DNA of 47,973 nt from Rhodopirellula sp. (lineage in GTDB: Bacteria > Planctomycetota > Planctomycetia > Planctomycetales > Planctomycetaceae). The stretch is from the NCBI GenBank assembly GCA_013203845.1, contig JABMPE010000314.1, forward strand, positions 1-47,973, given 5' to 3'. A model generated the notes under the pieces. It saw only the letters and a list, made by a program, of their open reading frames with translations, was not told the DNA's origin and did not search any database. Each line of letters begins with the position of its first letter. Within the stretch, counting starts at the first letter, position 1. Positions 35,026 through 44,928 of the stretch are shown here, piece by piece. Position numbers and translations under genes: made by a program.

Positions 35026-37170
35026 ATGACTGCTCCACGACTCAACATTTCATTCGCTCTACTGGTTGCCAGCGTGTTTATTTCGATGAGCGCCCCCGCG
35101 ACGGCTCAGCTGGAAGGACTCACCACTGCAAAGCCGACCGCAGAACCTCTGGCGACTTTGGGGCCTTTCGACGAGTGGGTGGCGTCGGTCGCGTTCAGTC
35201 CCGACGGGAGTCTGATCGCCACCGGAACATTCGACGAACTGCAGATTTCGAAACTCGGATCGGCACAGCCAATGCAAACCGTCAAGCACAAGCTGGGCCG
35301 AGTTCGCAGTCTCGCATTTTCGCCTGATGGTACGAAGTTGTTTGCTGGAGGTTTTCGCAGGATTGTCATCGTCAACACGGCGACATGGAACGTTGAGAAA
35401 GAGTTAAGCGGACATCATGCTTACGTGACGGGCTTGTCGGTTTCTGCGGACGGAAAGCTGCTGGCAACTTCGAGCGAAGACGCGTCGTTGCGTGTGTGGT
35501 CGCTTTCCGACGGAACGTCGCGGGTGCTCTACCAGGAAAAAGAAGACCCGATCACCGGCGTGGCGTTTTCTCCTGACGGTCGCCTCGTGGCAATGGCTTC
35601 AGGGGACGACACGCGTCCGACTCGACCTGGCCACGTTCGACTTTTGAATGTGTTGTCGGGCGACGTTGTCCACGAGTTCGTCAAGCACGATCGCGCGGCG
35701 ACAGGCGTTGCATTCTCGCCCGATGGCAAACTGGTGGCGTCAACCAGCCTGGACGAGAAAGTGAAGTTGCATTCGGTCGAAACCGGCAAGCTGGTACGCG
35801 AGTACGATGGCCACTCGCGACCGACAAACGCCGTGCGGTTTCTTCCTTCCGGCAAGCATGTGGTTTCAGTCAGTGGAGGCCGGGCGGTCGGTAAGAACGA
35901 AATCCAGATTTGGGAAGCGGCGACCGGTGAAACGGTCACTTCAATCGAATCTCACAAGGAACCCATTTTTGACGTAGCGATCTCGCAGGACGGAAGTCAA
36001 CTCGCGTCAGCAAGCCGTGACGGCACGGCGAAGGTCTGGAAGACGGAAAGCCTGCTGGGTTCCGCGGGCGGAACGAACAGTGTCGTTGCGGGAGTCGGTA
36101 ACCTTGCCGCTCTGGCAAAGTCGTTGATCGAAAAGTCCGGGACGGAAAGCAAAACAACGCCGGAAGCTGCGAACAAAGACGCGAACACGGAAAACGCCGC
36201 AGCAGCGGAACCACAGAAAAAGATCATTCGCATCGGCATGATCGGCCTGGACACGTCGCACTGTCTCGCCTTCACGAAACTCTTGAACGATCCGAAGGCA
36301 GCAGACGACATCGCCGGATTTCGGATGGTCGCGGTTTATCCGAAAGGCAGCCCGGACATCGAATCCAGCACGACTCGCGTGCCCGGTTACACCGAAGAGA
36401 TGAAGAAGCTGGGTGTGCTGATCGTTGACGATCTGGACGAGCTCGTCGGACAGGTCGATGCCATTCTGCTGGAAACCAACGACGGACGGCCTCATCTGGA
36501 GCAGATCGTTCCTGCGCTGAAAGCTGGCCTGCCCGTGTTTGTCGACAAGCCCATCGCCGGTTCAGTGACGGACGCGGTGGCCATGTTCGAGCTGGGACGG
36601 CACTACAAAACGCCGTTGTTCTGCTCATCGTCGCTGCGTTTTTCCGACGGCCCGCAAGCGTTGCGAGCCGGCTCGATCGGAAAGATTCTGGGTTGCAGTA
36701 CGTACTCGCCGTGCTCGCTGGAGAAGACTCACCCGGACCTGTTCTGGTACGGAATTCACGGAGTCGAAATGCTGTTTACCGTCATGGGTACCGGTTGCGA
36801 ATCGGTCACTCGTGCCAGTTCGAAAGATTTTGAGCTGGCTATGGGAACCTGGAATGACGGTCGCATCGGAACCTTCCGCGGAATCCGATCCGGCAAGAGC
36901 GGGTACGGTGGCACCGCGTTTGGTGAAAAAGGGATTGCACCGGTCGGTCAGTACGACGGGTATCGACCGCTGGTTGTCGAGATCGTCAAATTCTTTAAGA
37001 CTCGCGAGGTTCCAGTCTCGGAAGCAGAGACGCTGGAAATTTACGCGTTCATGGAAGCGGCTGACGAAAGCAAACGTCAGGGGGGAGCTCCTGTCACGCT
37101 TGAGAGTGTTATGAAAAAGGCGAAGGCTGAAGCCGCCGAAAAAGTCAAAGCGATCCTCGCCCGAAAGTGA
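35026..37170 (+). CDS. Secreted WD40 propeller fused to Gfo/Idh/MocA oxidoreductase
   Basis: A 714-residue protein; ATG 35026 has GGAG upstream and begins a signal peptide (ISFALLVASVFISMSAPATAQ). Residues about 45-345 carry seven WD40-type repeats of the VAFSPDGxLxA pattern (for example VTGLSVSADGKLLATSS, ITGVAFSPDGRLVAMAS). An Ala/Glu/Lys linker (about 350-395) leads to a Gfo/Idh/MocA domain (about 397-714): IGMIGLDTSH at the nucleotide site, FVDKPIAG as the EKP-like motif, and GIHGVEMLF with the catalytic His. This Rossmann domain would bind NAD(P) and act on a sugar or polyol, which is unusual for an exported protein. The SGNH gene lies 129 bases upstream. Confidence 0.88.
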   Translation: MTAPRLNISFALLVASVFISMSAPATAQLEGLTTAKPTAEPLATLGPFDEWVASVAFSPDGSLIATGTFDELQISKLGSAQPMQTVKHKLGRVRSLAFSPDGTKLFAGGFRRIVIVNTATWNVEKELSGHHAYVTGLSVSADGKLLATSSEDASLRVWSLSDGTSRVLYQEKEDPITGVAFSPDGRLVAMASGDDTRPTRPGHVRLLNVLSGDVVHEFVKHDRAATGVAFSPDGKLVASTSLDEKVKLHSVETGKLVREYDGHSRPTNAVRFLPSGKHVVSVSGGRAVGKNEIQIWEAATGETVTSIESHKEPIFDVAISQDGSQLASASRDGTAKVWKTESLLGSAGGTNSVVAGVGNLAALAKSLIEKSGTESKTTPEAANKDANTENAAAAEPQKKIIRIGMIGLDTSHCLAFTKLLNDPKAADDIAGFRMVAVYPKGSPDIESSTTRVPGYTEEMKKLGVLIVDDLDELVGQVDAILLETNDGRPHLEQIVPALKAGLPVFVDKPIAGSVTDAVAMFELGRHYKTPLFCSSSLRFSDGPQALRAGSIGKILGCSTYSPCSLEKTHPDLFWYGIHGVEMLFTVMGTGCESVTRASSKDFELAMGTWNDGRIGTFRGIRSGKSGYGGTAFGEKGIAPVGQYDGYRPLVVEIVKFFKTREVPVSEAETLEIYAFMEAADESKRQGGAPVTLESVMKKAKAEAAEKVKAILARK

Positions 37171-37420
37171 TGGCCAAATTTCTACCGACCGTCACCAGAT
37201 ATCGTTTTGTCCGCTGGAATCAGTCTCTGTCACGAACCCGCGGCAAGATAATCCTGTTCCAATCCGGTCTCGGGCTGCTATCCTGCAGATCCGAACGCTG
37301 GAATTGATTTCCAGTTTTCTTTCACATCTGCACACTATTCGCTCTTCATTTCAAGTGTGACTTTCTGGTGACCTGTTCTGGTTCAACTGGCAAGTCAAAA
37401 GCGTCACGAGGCAATCGCTG
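37171..37420. other. Intergenic region with possible promoter
   Basis: About 250 bases hold no gene. TGCTATCCT near 37276-37284 resembles an extended -10 element, and CTGGAATTGATTTCCAG near 37300 is a small perfect hairpin. Neither is certain. Confidence 0.3.
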
Positions 37421-38581
37421 ATGTCAATTGCGTCACTTCTTCCAGGTTCCATGTCATCTGGAGAAATTCAGATCGTTGATCCGGATCGAGGCGCCGAGAT
37501 TCTTCGACGGCACGCCCTGCTGACTCAGTTCATGCAGGAGCAGTCATTCGATGGGCTGTTGCTGACGCGTCCGAGTAACTTTGCCTGGGCGACGGTTGGT
37601 GGCAACAGCACGCGAGGCAGTCTTTCGGATACGACCGCTGCGTTGTTTGTCACTCCGGAGGCCCGTGTCGTGCTGACTCGGAATACAGACTCCGGCCAGT
37701 TGTTCGATCGCGAAGTCAACGGCTTGGGCTTTCAGCTCAAAGAACGCACCTGGCAGGAAGACCTGCAACTGCTGATGAGCGACCTTTGTCGCGGTCGCAA
37801 CGTGGCCTGCGACTTTCAGTTTGAACGGTGCCAGGATGTGTCGCCACACCTCAACGGAATGCGTCTTCCGCTCTGCAAGACCGAGCGGAAGTCGCTTCGA
37901 GTGACAGGCAGCATGGTCGCTCACGCGGTCGAAGCGACGGCTCGCTCGTTTCGGCAAGGAGATTCAGAAGCGGAAATCGCGGGACAACTCGCCCATCGTC
38001 TGTATCGGCAGAAAATAATTCCAGAGCGAATCCAGGTCCTCGCCGACGGACAGGGGCAACGTTACCGGCACTGGAACTTTGGCGACGATCAGGTCGAAAG
38101 TTTCTGCACGATTGCCGTGATCGGCAGACGCGAAGGCCTGCATGTGGGAACCGCTCGAACAGTCAGCTTCGGAGCACCAACGAAAGAAGTCCGGAAAGCC
38201 CACCTTGATACTCTGCTGGTTCAGGCAACCGGGATGTTCTTTTCGCAGGACCAGTGGGAAATCTACGAAACGTGGAACCGTGTTGAACGCATTTATGAAA
38301 AGTTTGGACACTCAGAAGAGTGGCACTTTGCCGATCAGGGATGTGTCACGGGTTACAGACTCTGCGAAGCGCCGATCGTGCCGAAGAGCCAGCTGAAACT
38401 CGCCGCCGGGATGCCGATCCTCTGGCAATCGTCGATTGAGCAGGCCATGTCCGCGGACACCATCCTCGTCGGCGAAAAAGGGTTTGACGTACTGACGCCG
38501 ATGGAAAACTGGCCGCAGGTCAAAGTGGACGTCAAAGGCATTTCGATTCAACGGCCAGACGTGCTGATCCGTTCTGAGTGA
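37421..38581 (+). CDS. M24-fold protein lacking metal ligands (pseudopeptidase)
   Basis: A 386-residue cytoplasmic protein from ATG 37421 (GAGGC upstream; ATG 37451 is an alternative). An N-terminal creatinase-like domain (about 30-160: FDGLLLTRPSNFAWAT, STRGSLSDTTAALFVT) precedes a pita-bread fold (about 165-380). In active M24 peptidases the fold carries Asp, Asp, His, Glu and Glu metal ligands. Here the matching positions read VIGRREGLHVGTARTVSFG, and the GHGIG histidine block reads FADQGCVTGYRLCEAP, with no Asp and with His replaced by Gln. It thus looks catalytically dead but structurally intact, perhaps a binding or regulatory protein. It precedes the 1597-residue gene by 229 bases. Confidence 0.75.
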   Translation: MSIASLLPGSMSSGEIQIVDPDRGAEILRRHALLTQFMQEQSFDGLLLTRPSNFAWATVGGNSTRGSLSDTTAALFVTPEARVVLTRNTDSGQLFDREVNGLGFQLKERTWQEDLQLLMSDLCRGRNVACDFQFERCQDVSPHLNGMRLPLCKTERKSLRVTGSMVAHAVEATARSFRQGDSEAEIAGQLAHRLYRQKIIPERIQVLADGQGQRYRHWNFGDDQVESFCTIAVIGRREGLHVGTARTVSFGAPTKEVRKAHLDTLLVQATGMFFSQDQWEIYETWNRVERIYEKFGHSEEWHFADQGCVTGYRLCEAPIVPKSQLKLAAGMPILWQSSIEQAMSADTILVGEKGFDVLTPMENWPQVKVDVKGISIQRPDVLIRSE

Positions 38582-38717
38582 CGCGTTCCCTGTCCTTCTG
38601 TGAACCCGCGTCATCACATTCGATCTGCGTGTCACCGACGCGACCCGTATTCTGGTGGGTCGCGCAGTTGGCAGGCCAGTCGCGTTATGGGTCAGTCTCC
38701 TGTCGACAGTCGGCGTC

Positions 38718-38726
38718 TGGTATAGT
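38718..38726 (+). promoter_or_regulatory. Extended -10 element before the large PQQ-propeller gene
   Basis: TGGTATAGT has the TGn extension and a TATAAT-like hexamer, about 85 bases before the start codon. No good -35 at 17 bases is seen. A hairpin with CGCGACCC/GGGTCGCG arms (38639-38664) lies just upstream and may end the previous transcript. Confidence 0.35.
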
Positions 38727-38810
38727 CGACCGACGGCGCCACACGATTTCGTAACCGTTATGATGCCATGCCCCTCTTTTATCGTCTGATACGCGAACCG
38801 AGGACCACTG

Positions 38811-41800
38811 ATGCGTGCAGTCTGTTTGACAACCTCGCAACGGACCAGGCTGTCGAATGCCGTCGTTGTCACGCTGTGGCTCGCGTTTGCCGCGTCTCCG
38901 GTTGCATGGTCACAGGCTCCGCCGAAGAATCAGGGGCAGGCAAAGGCACCGCTTACAACGTTAGCTCCACCGGTCGCTGCGGAGGCACGTCAGGGCAGGC
39001 CATTGTTGTCTGCGAACGAAGTCAACGCTCTGAGAGACGTCGTCTATCACGAACGGCGTGCCGTGATCCTGTTGGAACGCGCCACACAGTATCTGAAGGA
39101 CAATCAGCTCAGTCAGGCGTTCGACGCGTTGCAGACGCTCCTGGGAGATCCGCAGGAACTGCTTGCTCCCTCCAATGTCTGGACATACGCTCCATCCGAC
39201 AGCTTTTTCCTGGCGGACTCTCAGCTTCACAGTGTCCGTCACGAAACTTTGCTGGTATTTGAATCACTGACCAACGACCAGTTGAGATTCTATGAAAAGA
39301 AGTATTCCGAGGCCGCGAACAGTGCGCTTCAGGCTGCTCGCGAATCCGGCAGTTCAGCTGCCTGGCTGGAAGTCGCACGACGCTGTTTCCCGACGCTGGC
39401 CGGCGCTCAAGCAACCGACGAAGCCGCGACGAGATTGCTTGACCGCGGTGAGGCGGCGATGGCCGCGAAGTTGTGGCTCAGAATTGTTCGTTCGCGCGTG
39501 CATCGGAATCGCCTGCACCCTCGACTGTTTGAGAAAGCGGCCACGGCACTGTTTCTGGCTGGCGACGAGCAGCAGGCTCAGCAGGTCATCGCCGAGGCGG
39601 AAGGTATTTTTGGCAGTGTGCCGTTTTCAGCAGCAACGATCGAAACGGTCGCAAAAAATTATCCACACTTCGGCAGTATGGCGATGGTGACTGCTGAGAA
39701 TGACCCCTTCGGCAGTCCATCCAACAATGGTTTGAGTCGAGGTTCTGTACCGTACCTTGCTCCTGTCTGGACGTCACCTCTTTACGGAAACCAGCCGTAC
39801 GACAAACTGGCCAACTGGGAAGTTGATCGGACCTACGACGAACTTGCCGAAACTGGTGTCGCGGTTTTTCCGATCATCGCACAGGAAAAACTGATCGTCC
39901 GGGATCTGCAGGGGATTCGTGGTTGTGATCCGGAAACGGGTCGCATCCTCTGGCGATTTAACGCGACGCTTTCCGTGCCCGGTTTCGTCAACGAGTTGCG
40001 GCTGACCGATCCTGGTCGATCTGTTTCGTTAATCGAAACCGCCTGGGTGGAAAACTCGGCTCAAGGCATCATCACGTCGGACGACAGACGAGTTTTCGCC
40101 ATTGACTGGTTGAAGTTCAGAGCGCAGGACCTCCCTGGCGGTGTCCAGTCAATTCAGGCCTCGAACCGACTGGTGTGTCTGGAAATCCCCAGCCAGCCAA
40201 TCAGCGAACAGCACCTCGGCGATAGTAACAACGACGAAACAACCGTTGTCGAACCACTTTGGTCCGTCGGCGGTTCTGCTGACGATGGTGTGCTGGTTGA
40301 TCAAATATTTCTCGGGGCACCTCGACCGGTAGACGACGCTCTGTTTGTGATCACCGAGTCCCGTCGTGATCGAGAACTGAATCTTGTGAAACTGGAGGCT
40401 GCGACTGGCCGCGTTGTCTGGGTGCAGAAAATTGGACTGGTACAGCAGTCCGGTATTAACGCTACGGAAAGAGCAAGAACTCTGCCGATGGCGCTCCCAG
40501 CGTTCTCCGACGGCCTGGTCATCTGCCAGCCCGATGCCGAAATCATCGTTGCCGTCGATGCCTCTCAGGGGGAACTGAAGTGGATCTACACATACGGGCG
40601 TGATGGCCTCATGGGCGGAAGATCCCGCCGTTCCTTCAACGTGTCCGGTGGCGGGTTTCGAGGACTGCCGTCGACTCCGTTGATTCATCGTCAGTCCGTT
40701 TTCTGTCTGCCGCAGCATTCCGAAGAAATTCACCGACTGGATTTAAGTACCGGTCGGCGCATCTGGAAAGTTGATCGCCAAGACGACGCCTATCTGGCTG
40801 CGGTCACTGACCGAATCGTTGCGTGCGTCGGGAAGAACGGGGTGCGAGGTCTTTCGCTCGTTGATGGAAGTGTGGTGTGGTCGGCTCGGATCGGCCTTCC
40901 ATCGGGACACGGGGTCCGGCTCGATCATAGTTACATCGTTCCTCTGAAGTCGGGCGGAATTGCGAGTGTCGATCTCGATACCGGTCGATGGACGATCTCT
41001 TCGATCGTGCCTGAACGTTCCAGACAGCGTTACGCCAGGTCCCGTCAAATCAACAACGGAAAGCTCATTGGAATTCGTGAGCACAACCTTTCTTTGTTTG
41101 GTCTTGATGACGAACGAATTCCCAACGAGTTTCGGCCTGGCAATCTGCTGTTTCACAATGGCCTTGTATTCTCAGTCGGACCGCAACACGTGACCGCATT
41201 TCCTGAAGCGCGAACGATGCTTGACGGGTTGCTGCAGAAGGCCAGGCAGAATCAACCGGTCGACGAACTGCTCGTTGCTCAACTGGAGGTGTCTTCGAAT
41301 CAGGAAGAGGCGGCGGCGGCGCGTCTGACCAGATTAATTGCCACAAAGGAATCTGCTGAACAGCCTGCGGAGTCTCTGTCGGACACCGTCGATCACGCGA
41401 AATGGCTGCTGCGTGAGTTGATGATTCGACAACTGAATGATGACAAATCTGGCCTCTCGGTCGAACAGAAGAGTCGAATGATCGAGCAGCTTGCAGAGCT
41501 GTCCCGGCAGCCGGAGGAACGGGAGTACGCGCTCATTGAACAGTCTCATTGGCAAGCTGAAAATGTCTCAACGGTAAGTGCCGTTGATCTTGCTCGACAG
41601 GCCATTGACGCGGGGCTCAGTTCGTTCATTCCAATGAAAGGAAATGCCGATTGCCTTGTGACTGCGGATGCGTACGCCCGAGATCTCGTGCGGCAAAGCA
41701 TTCAGACATCGTCGTTAGCCGACCGGGCGCGATTGCAGGATCTGATCGAGACGGATCTGCAGGTCGCTCTGTCGCTGGACACGATCGACAGTCTGAAGAG

Positions 41801-43604
41801 TTTTCTAAGACTGTACTCAGCAACAGATGAAGCCGGGCGAGTTCGAAATCGGCTGGCGGATCGGTTCGCTCAGAAGGGCCAGTTTCAGGAAGCTGAATTA
41901 CTGATTCTGCAGAATCGTTCTCATCCGGATACCAATGTCAGAGCAGTGGCAGAAGCCCTTCTGATTTCACTGTGGAGCGAAACCAGACTCAGCGTTGAGG
42001 CTGGCAACGCACTCTATCGATTTCAAAGTGAGTTTGCTTCTGCGGACTTAACCGCAGTCACAGAAGACCGACTTGAAACCATTCTGGCGGCACTTGCTGC
42101 TCAAGACGTCGCTTCGGAACGACCACAACAAGCGAATGATGGTGGAACCTTGACCGGCACCGCTTTCGTGCGTCTGTTTTCGGGAAACGAAGCCGCTCGG
42201 CAGGTGTTCGCGGATCTTCATCCACTCGCCTGGCCGGTTCAGCATGTCACGATCAAACAGCAAACGCTGGGCGCTTCGAATCCGTTGACGTCAGATTTGT
42301 GGACCGGTTCATCCAGCCGAGTGATCTACGGTCAGCATTCAGAGTTTGACATCGTCCGGGATTCCAATGGCTTTAGAAGCAAATGGCGAATTCTTGATCG
42401 TCTGGCCGGCACTGAAAGAGGCCAGATCACAATGCCGGGGCGAGTAACAATGCCGGGATCGGAAGGCTACCGAGCCGTTGGTCATTTGATGCCGGTTGGA
42501 ACCGGGGCGGCAATGCTGTCCGTTTCTCTTCTTGAACATCAGGATGAGCGTCCCTTCTGGGAGCTGCATTTTCCTCCGTTGGAGTCTGGTCAGGAGCTGA
42601 TTGAACCCGGACCGGCCACGCCGTCGGTCTGCGTTTTTCAAACCCGGAAGCACCTGTTCGGAATCGAGCCAGCCAGCGGTCGAGTTCTCTGGCGCCGATC
42701 AGATCTTGACCTGGCCAGCGGAGTTCACGTCGATCGCGAAGCGGGACTGTTTGGCGACGAACAGGTGCTCGTCATGTTTCACGCGGATCAGAAGAGCTAC
42801 ACACTGTTCTCGACTCAGACTGGTGAGGTTATTCGCAAAGACAAAGCGAATGTCGATTTCCGCTACCCGCACCATGTTGTCGGAAGAAAACTTTTTCATG
42901 TGACGCTGGAAACCGGGAGTTCACGAAAACGCATCCGCATCTGGGATCCGTTGACGGACACGATGGAACTCGACGAAGAACTGGTTGATCGATTCAATTC
43001 GGCGTGGTCAACAGAAGGTGAACTGGCGCTGATGACGACGAATACTCGACTTCGAGTCTTTTCGAAAGGCGCTTCAAGAATGATCGTCGACTTGAAGCTG
43101 GAGCAACCGGAGTCGAACTACATGCCATCGCTGCGCGTTTTTTCTGATGACCAGAATGTCTACATCAACCTTCAGCAATCAGACGTTACTGGAAATTCCA
43201 ACAGAATTTATTCGTTGGCAAGTGACTCTGTGGTTCCCGTCAACCATGTCCATCGCGGGCTTCTGATAGCGGTGTCGCGAGAATCCGGAAAACTATTGTG
43301 GAAGATTCCAGTCCAGCAACGCAGCTTTATCAGGACCGACCAGTGCTCGCTGCCATTTCTGGTCGGCTTGTCACGAGTCAGTCCCCAGCGAACCAGCAGC
43401 CTGCGGTCGCTCGAAGTTCGAGTCATTGACTGCATGACCGGCGAGGATTTCGTTGAGCCGACGCCCATGATTCAGGACAGAATTATACATTATCAGATTG
43501 ATCGAGACAGTGGTGAACTTCAGCTTCACGGGCTGAATAGTCGCATTGATATTGAATTCAGCCGATTGAGAAAACGAATTCCACTTCAGGAACAGCCACT
43601 GTAA
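38811..43604 (+). CDS. Giant secreted PQQ-type beta-propeller protein (BamB-like)
   Basis: A 1597-residue protein; ATG 38811 has GAGGA upstream and opens a signal peptide (SNAVVVTLWLAFAASPVAWSQAPP). Residues about 40-310 are helical with TPR-like elements (LSQAFDALQTLLGDP). Residues about 330-780 and about 1160-1590 carry two sets of PQQ-like blade motifs (for example IRGCDPETGRILWRF, LEAATGRVVWVQKIG, SGRVLWRRSDLD, SRESGKLLWKIP). Residues about 820-1150 are helical. No catalytic dehydrogenase motif is seen, so it is more like a BamB-type scaffold than a quinoprotein enzyme. Such double-propeller giants appear restricted to planctomycetes; the role, perhaps in envelope protein assembly or binding, is not established. 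A terminator-like hairpin follows. Confidence 0.86.
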   Translation: MRAVCLTTSQRTRLSNAVVVTLWLAFAASPVAWSQAPPKNQGQAKAPLTTLAPPVAAEARQGRPLLSANEVNALRDVVYHERRAVILLERATQYLKDNQLSQAFDALQTLLGDPQELLAPSNVWTYAPSDSFFLADSQLHSVRHETLLVFESLTNDQLRFYEKKYSEAANSALQAARESGSSAAWLEVARRCFPTLAGAQATDEAATRLLDRGEAAMAAKLWLRIVRSRVHRNRLHPRLFEKAATALFLAGDEQQAQQVIAEAEGIFGSVPFSAATIETVAKNYPHFGSMAMVTAENDPFGSPSNNGLSRGSVPYLAPVWTSPLYGNQPYDKLANWEVDRTYDELAETGVAVFPIIAQEKLIVRDLQGIRGCDPETGRILWRFNATLSVPGFVNELRLTDPGRSVSLIETAWVENSAQGIITSDDRRVFAIDWLKFRAQDLPGGVQSIQASNRLVCLEIPSQPISEQHLGDSNNDETTVVEPLWSVGGSADDGVLVDQIFLGAPRPVDDALFVITESRRDRELNLVKLEAATGRVVWVQKIGLVQQSGINATERARTLPMALPAFSDGLVICQPDAEIIVAVDASQGELKWIYTYGRDGLMGGRSRRSFNVSGGGFRGLPSTPLIHRQSVFCLPQHSEEIHRLDLSTGRRIWKVDRQDDAYLAAVTDRIVACVGKNGVRGLSLVDGSVVWSARIGLPSGHGVRLDHSYIVPLKSGGIASVDLDTGRWTISSIVPERSRQRYARSRQINNGKLIGIREHNLSLFGLDDERIPNEFRPGNLLFHNGLVFSVGPQHVTAFPEARTMLDGLLQKARQNQPVDELLVAQLEVSSNQEEAAAARLTRLIATKESAEQPAESLSDTVDHAKWLLRELMIRQLNDDKSGLSVEQKSRMIEQLAELSRQPEEREYALIEQSHWQAENVSTVSAVDLARQAIDAGLSSFIPMKGNADCLVTADAYARDLVRQSIQTSSLADRARLQDLIETDLQVALSLDTIDSLKSFLRLYSATDEAGRVRNRLADRFAQKGQFQEAELLILQNRSHPDTNVRAVAEALLISLWSETRLSVEAGNALYRFQSEFASADLTAVTEDRLETILAALAAQDVASERPQQANDGGTLTGTAFVRLFSGNEAARQVFADLHPLAWPVQHVTIKQQTLGASNPLTSDLWTGSSSRVIYGQHSEFDIVRDSNGFRSKWRILDRLAGTERGQITMPGRVTMPGSEGYRAVGHLMPVGTGAAMLSVSLLEHQDERPFWELHFPPLESGQELIEPGPATPSVCVFQTRKHLFGIEPASGRVLWRRSDLDLASGVHVDREAGLFGDEQVLVMFHADQKSYTLFSTQTGEVIRKDKANVDFRYPHHVVGRKLFHVTLETGSSRKRIRIWDPLTDTMELDEELVDRFNSAWSTEGELALMTTNTRLRVFSKGASRMIVDLKLEQPESNYMPSLRVFSDDQNVYINLQQSDVTGNSNRIYSLASDSVVPVNHVHRGLLIAVSRESGKLLWKIPVQQRSFIRTDQCSLPFLVGLSRVSPQRTSSLRSLEVRVIDCMTGEDFVEPTPMIQDRIIHYQIDRDSGELQLHGLNSRIDIEFSRLRKRIPLQEQPL

Positions 43605-43618
43605 TGACGTAATAGATA

Positions 43619-43647
43619 GAACGGAGAAACTTTTCGTTCGGCTTTTT
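43619..43647 (+). terminator. Probable terminator after the giant propeller gene
   Basis: GAACGGAGA/TTTTCGTTC forms a nine-pair stem with two G-U pairs and an AAC loop, followed by GGCTTTTTAG. It begins 15 bases past the stop codon. The remaining bases up to 43819 show nothing else. Confidence 0.45.
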
Positions 43648-43819
43648 AGAGGCCGCCGGGCAGGAACGTTCTGTCTGACGGCTGCAGTCGATCGAGGAAG
43701 AAGCTCCAGGCCGACTGAGCATCCACTGAATCAGCAGACGCTTTTCAACAGACGTTCGGTCGTCCTCGGTGTTAAAGCACCGTCCTCAGTGTCTGAATGG
43801 CAGAGAGGGGCGCCGATCT

Positions 43820-44692
43820 ATGAAGTGCACTGAGTTCAATGTCGCGGCCAACGATTCCGCCAGCCTCTTTGTGCGTAACTGCGTTCCGCGACCAGCAGAT
43901 CGCTGTGGGCGAACGCTGATAATCGTTCATGGAACCAGCGAGCACGGCGGTCGTTATCTGCACGTAGCGGCAGAAGCAGTGGCGCGCGGCTGGGACGTCA
44001 TTATTCCGGATTTACGTGGGCATGGACGGTCGGACGGGATCGCCGTTCACATCGACCGTTTCGAGCAGTACCTGCAGGATCTTGACACGATCTGGCAATA
44101 CTTCGAGCTTAACCCCGCACGCACGGCGGTCTTGGGGCACAGTTTCGGCGGACTGGTTTCCATTCGTTTTGCCGAGACTCGTCCATCAAAGCTGGCGGCT
44201 CTGGTGCCGATGTCACCCTTGTTGGGACTGCGCGTCAAAATCGATGTCTTGACTTACGCCATCGGTCGTCTGATGTCTCTGATTGCTCCAACAACGAGAT
44301 TTCAAAGCAAGGTTCCACCGGAACACACCACGCGAAATCCCGAAGTTCTGAAAAGACGGACATCCGACCCACTCCTTCACCGCAGTGTTACCGCCTCCTG
44401 GTTTTTCCAGATGAAGCAGGCTTTGCACGATGCCAACGAACAGGCGGCTTCGATCACAGTTCCCATCCTGACGATGCAGGCCGGAGCTGATTTGATTGTC
44501 GATCCGCTGGCTGTTGAGCCCTGGTTGAAAAAAACCAGCTCCACTGACCGCACGCTGCAGATTCTCCGTGAGCACTACCATGAGCTGCTTAACGAAGAGG
44601 ACTGGCGGGAGACTCTGACCGAACTGCTGGTCTGGCTGGAATCGAAGATTCCGTGCGGCACGAACAAGGTTGACCGGACAACACGTAACTGA
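43820..44692 (+). CDS. Monoglyceride lipase-like alpha/beta hydrolase
   Basis: A 290-residue protein of the serine aminopeptidase S33 / Hydrolase_4 group. ATG 43820 is preferred because the first conserved strand begins soon after; a 17-residue longer form from 43769 is less likely. Landmarks: IIVHGTSEHGGRY (oxyanion region), PDLRGHGRSDG, the nucleophile elbow GHSFGG with Ser108, and late AGADLIVDP (Asp224) and EHYHELLNE (His254), a complete triad. The family includes monoacylglycerol lipases and lysophospholipases. No signal peptide, so likely cytoplasmic or membrane-peripheral. The gene stands alone. Confidence 0.9.
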   Translation: MKCTEFNVAANDSASLFVRNCVPRPADRCGRTLIIVHGTSEHGGRYLHVAAEAVARGWDVIIPDLRGHGRSDGIAVHIDRFEQYLQDLDTIWQYFELNPARTAVLGHSFGGLVSIRFAETRPSKLAALVPMSPLLGLRVKIDVLTYAIGRLMSLIAPTTRFQSKVPPEHTTRNPEVLKRRTSDPLLHRSVTASWFFQMKQALHDANEQAASITVPILTMQAGADLIVDPLAVEPWLKKTSSTDRTLQILREHYHELLNEEDWRETLTELLVWLESKIPCGTNKVDRTTRN

Positions 44693-44798
44693 CTGATTGA
44701 GCTGCCACCTGGTAACGCGACGCCATTGAGTCCAGGCGGCTGACACTGTCGTTGACGTCAACGGGTCATCACATCGCGCAACCGTCAACGCATCGCAC

Positions 44799-44836
44799 AA
44801 AAAAACGCCCCGCGGCGAATAGTTCGTCACGGGGCG
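44799..44836 (-). terminator. Rho-independent terminator of the YTV gene
   Basis: Read on the minus strand, CGCCCCG (44830-44836) pairs with CGGGGCG (44806-44812) around a 17-base loop and is followed by seven Ts (44799-44805). It lies about 90 bases after the YTV gene stop. Confidence 0.75.
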
Positions 44837-44928
44837 GACTTGCTGAAACGTTGTGAGACACTTCAAATCAGAGCAGGCTGCCACGGTAAACAGAAACCGC
44901 AGCCACTGATTCCGTTCTCGCTGGCAAT

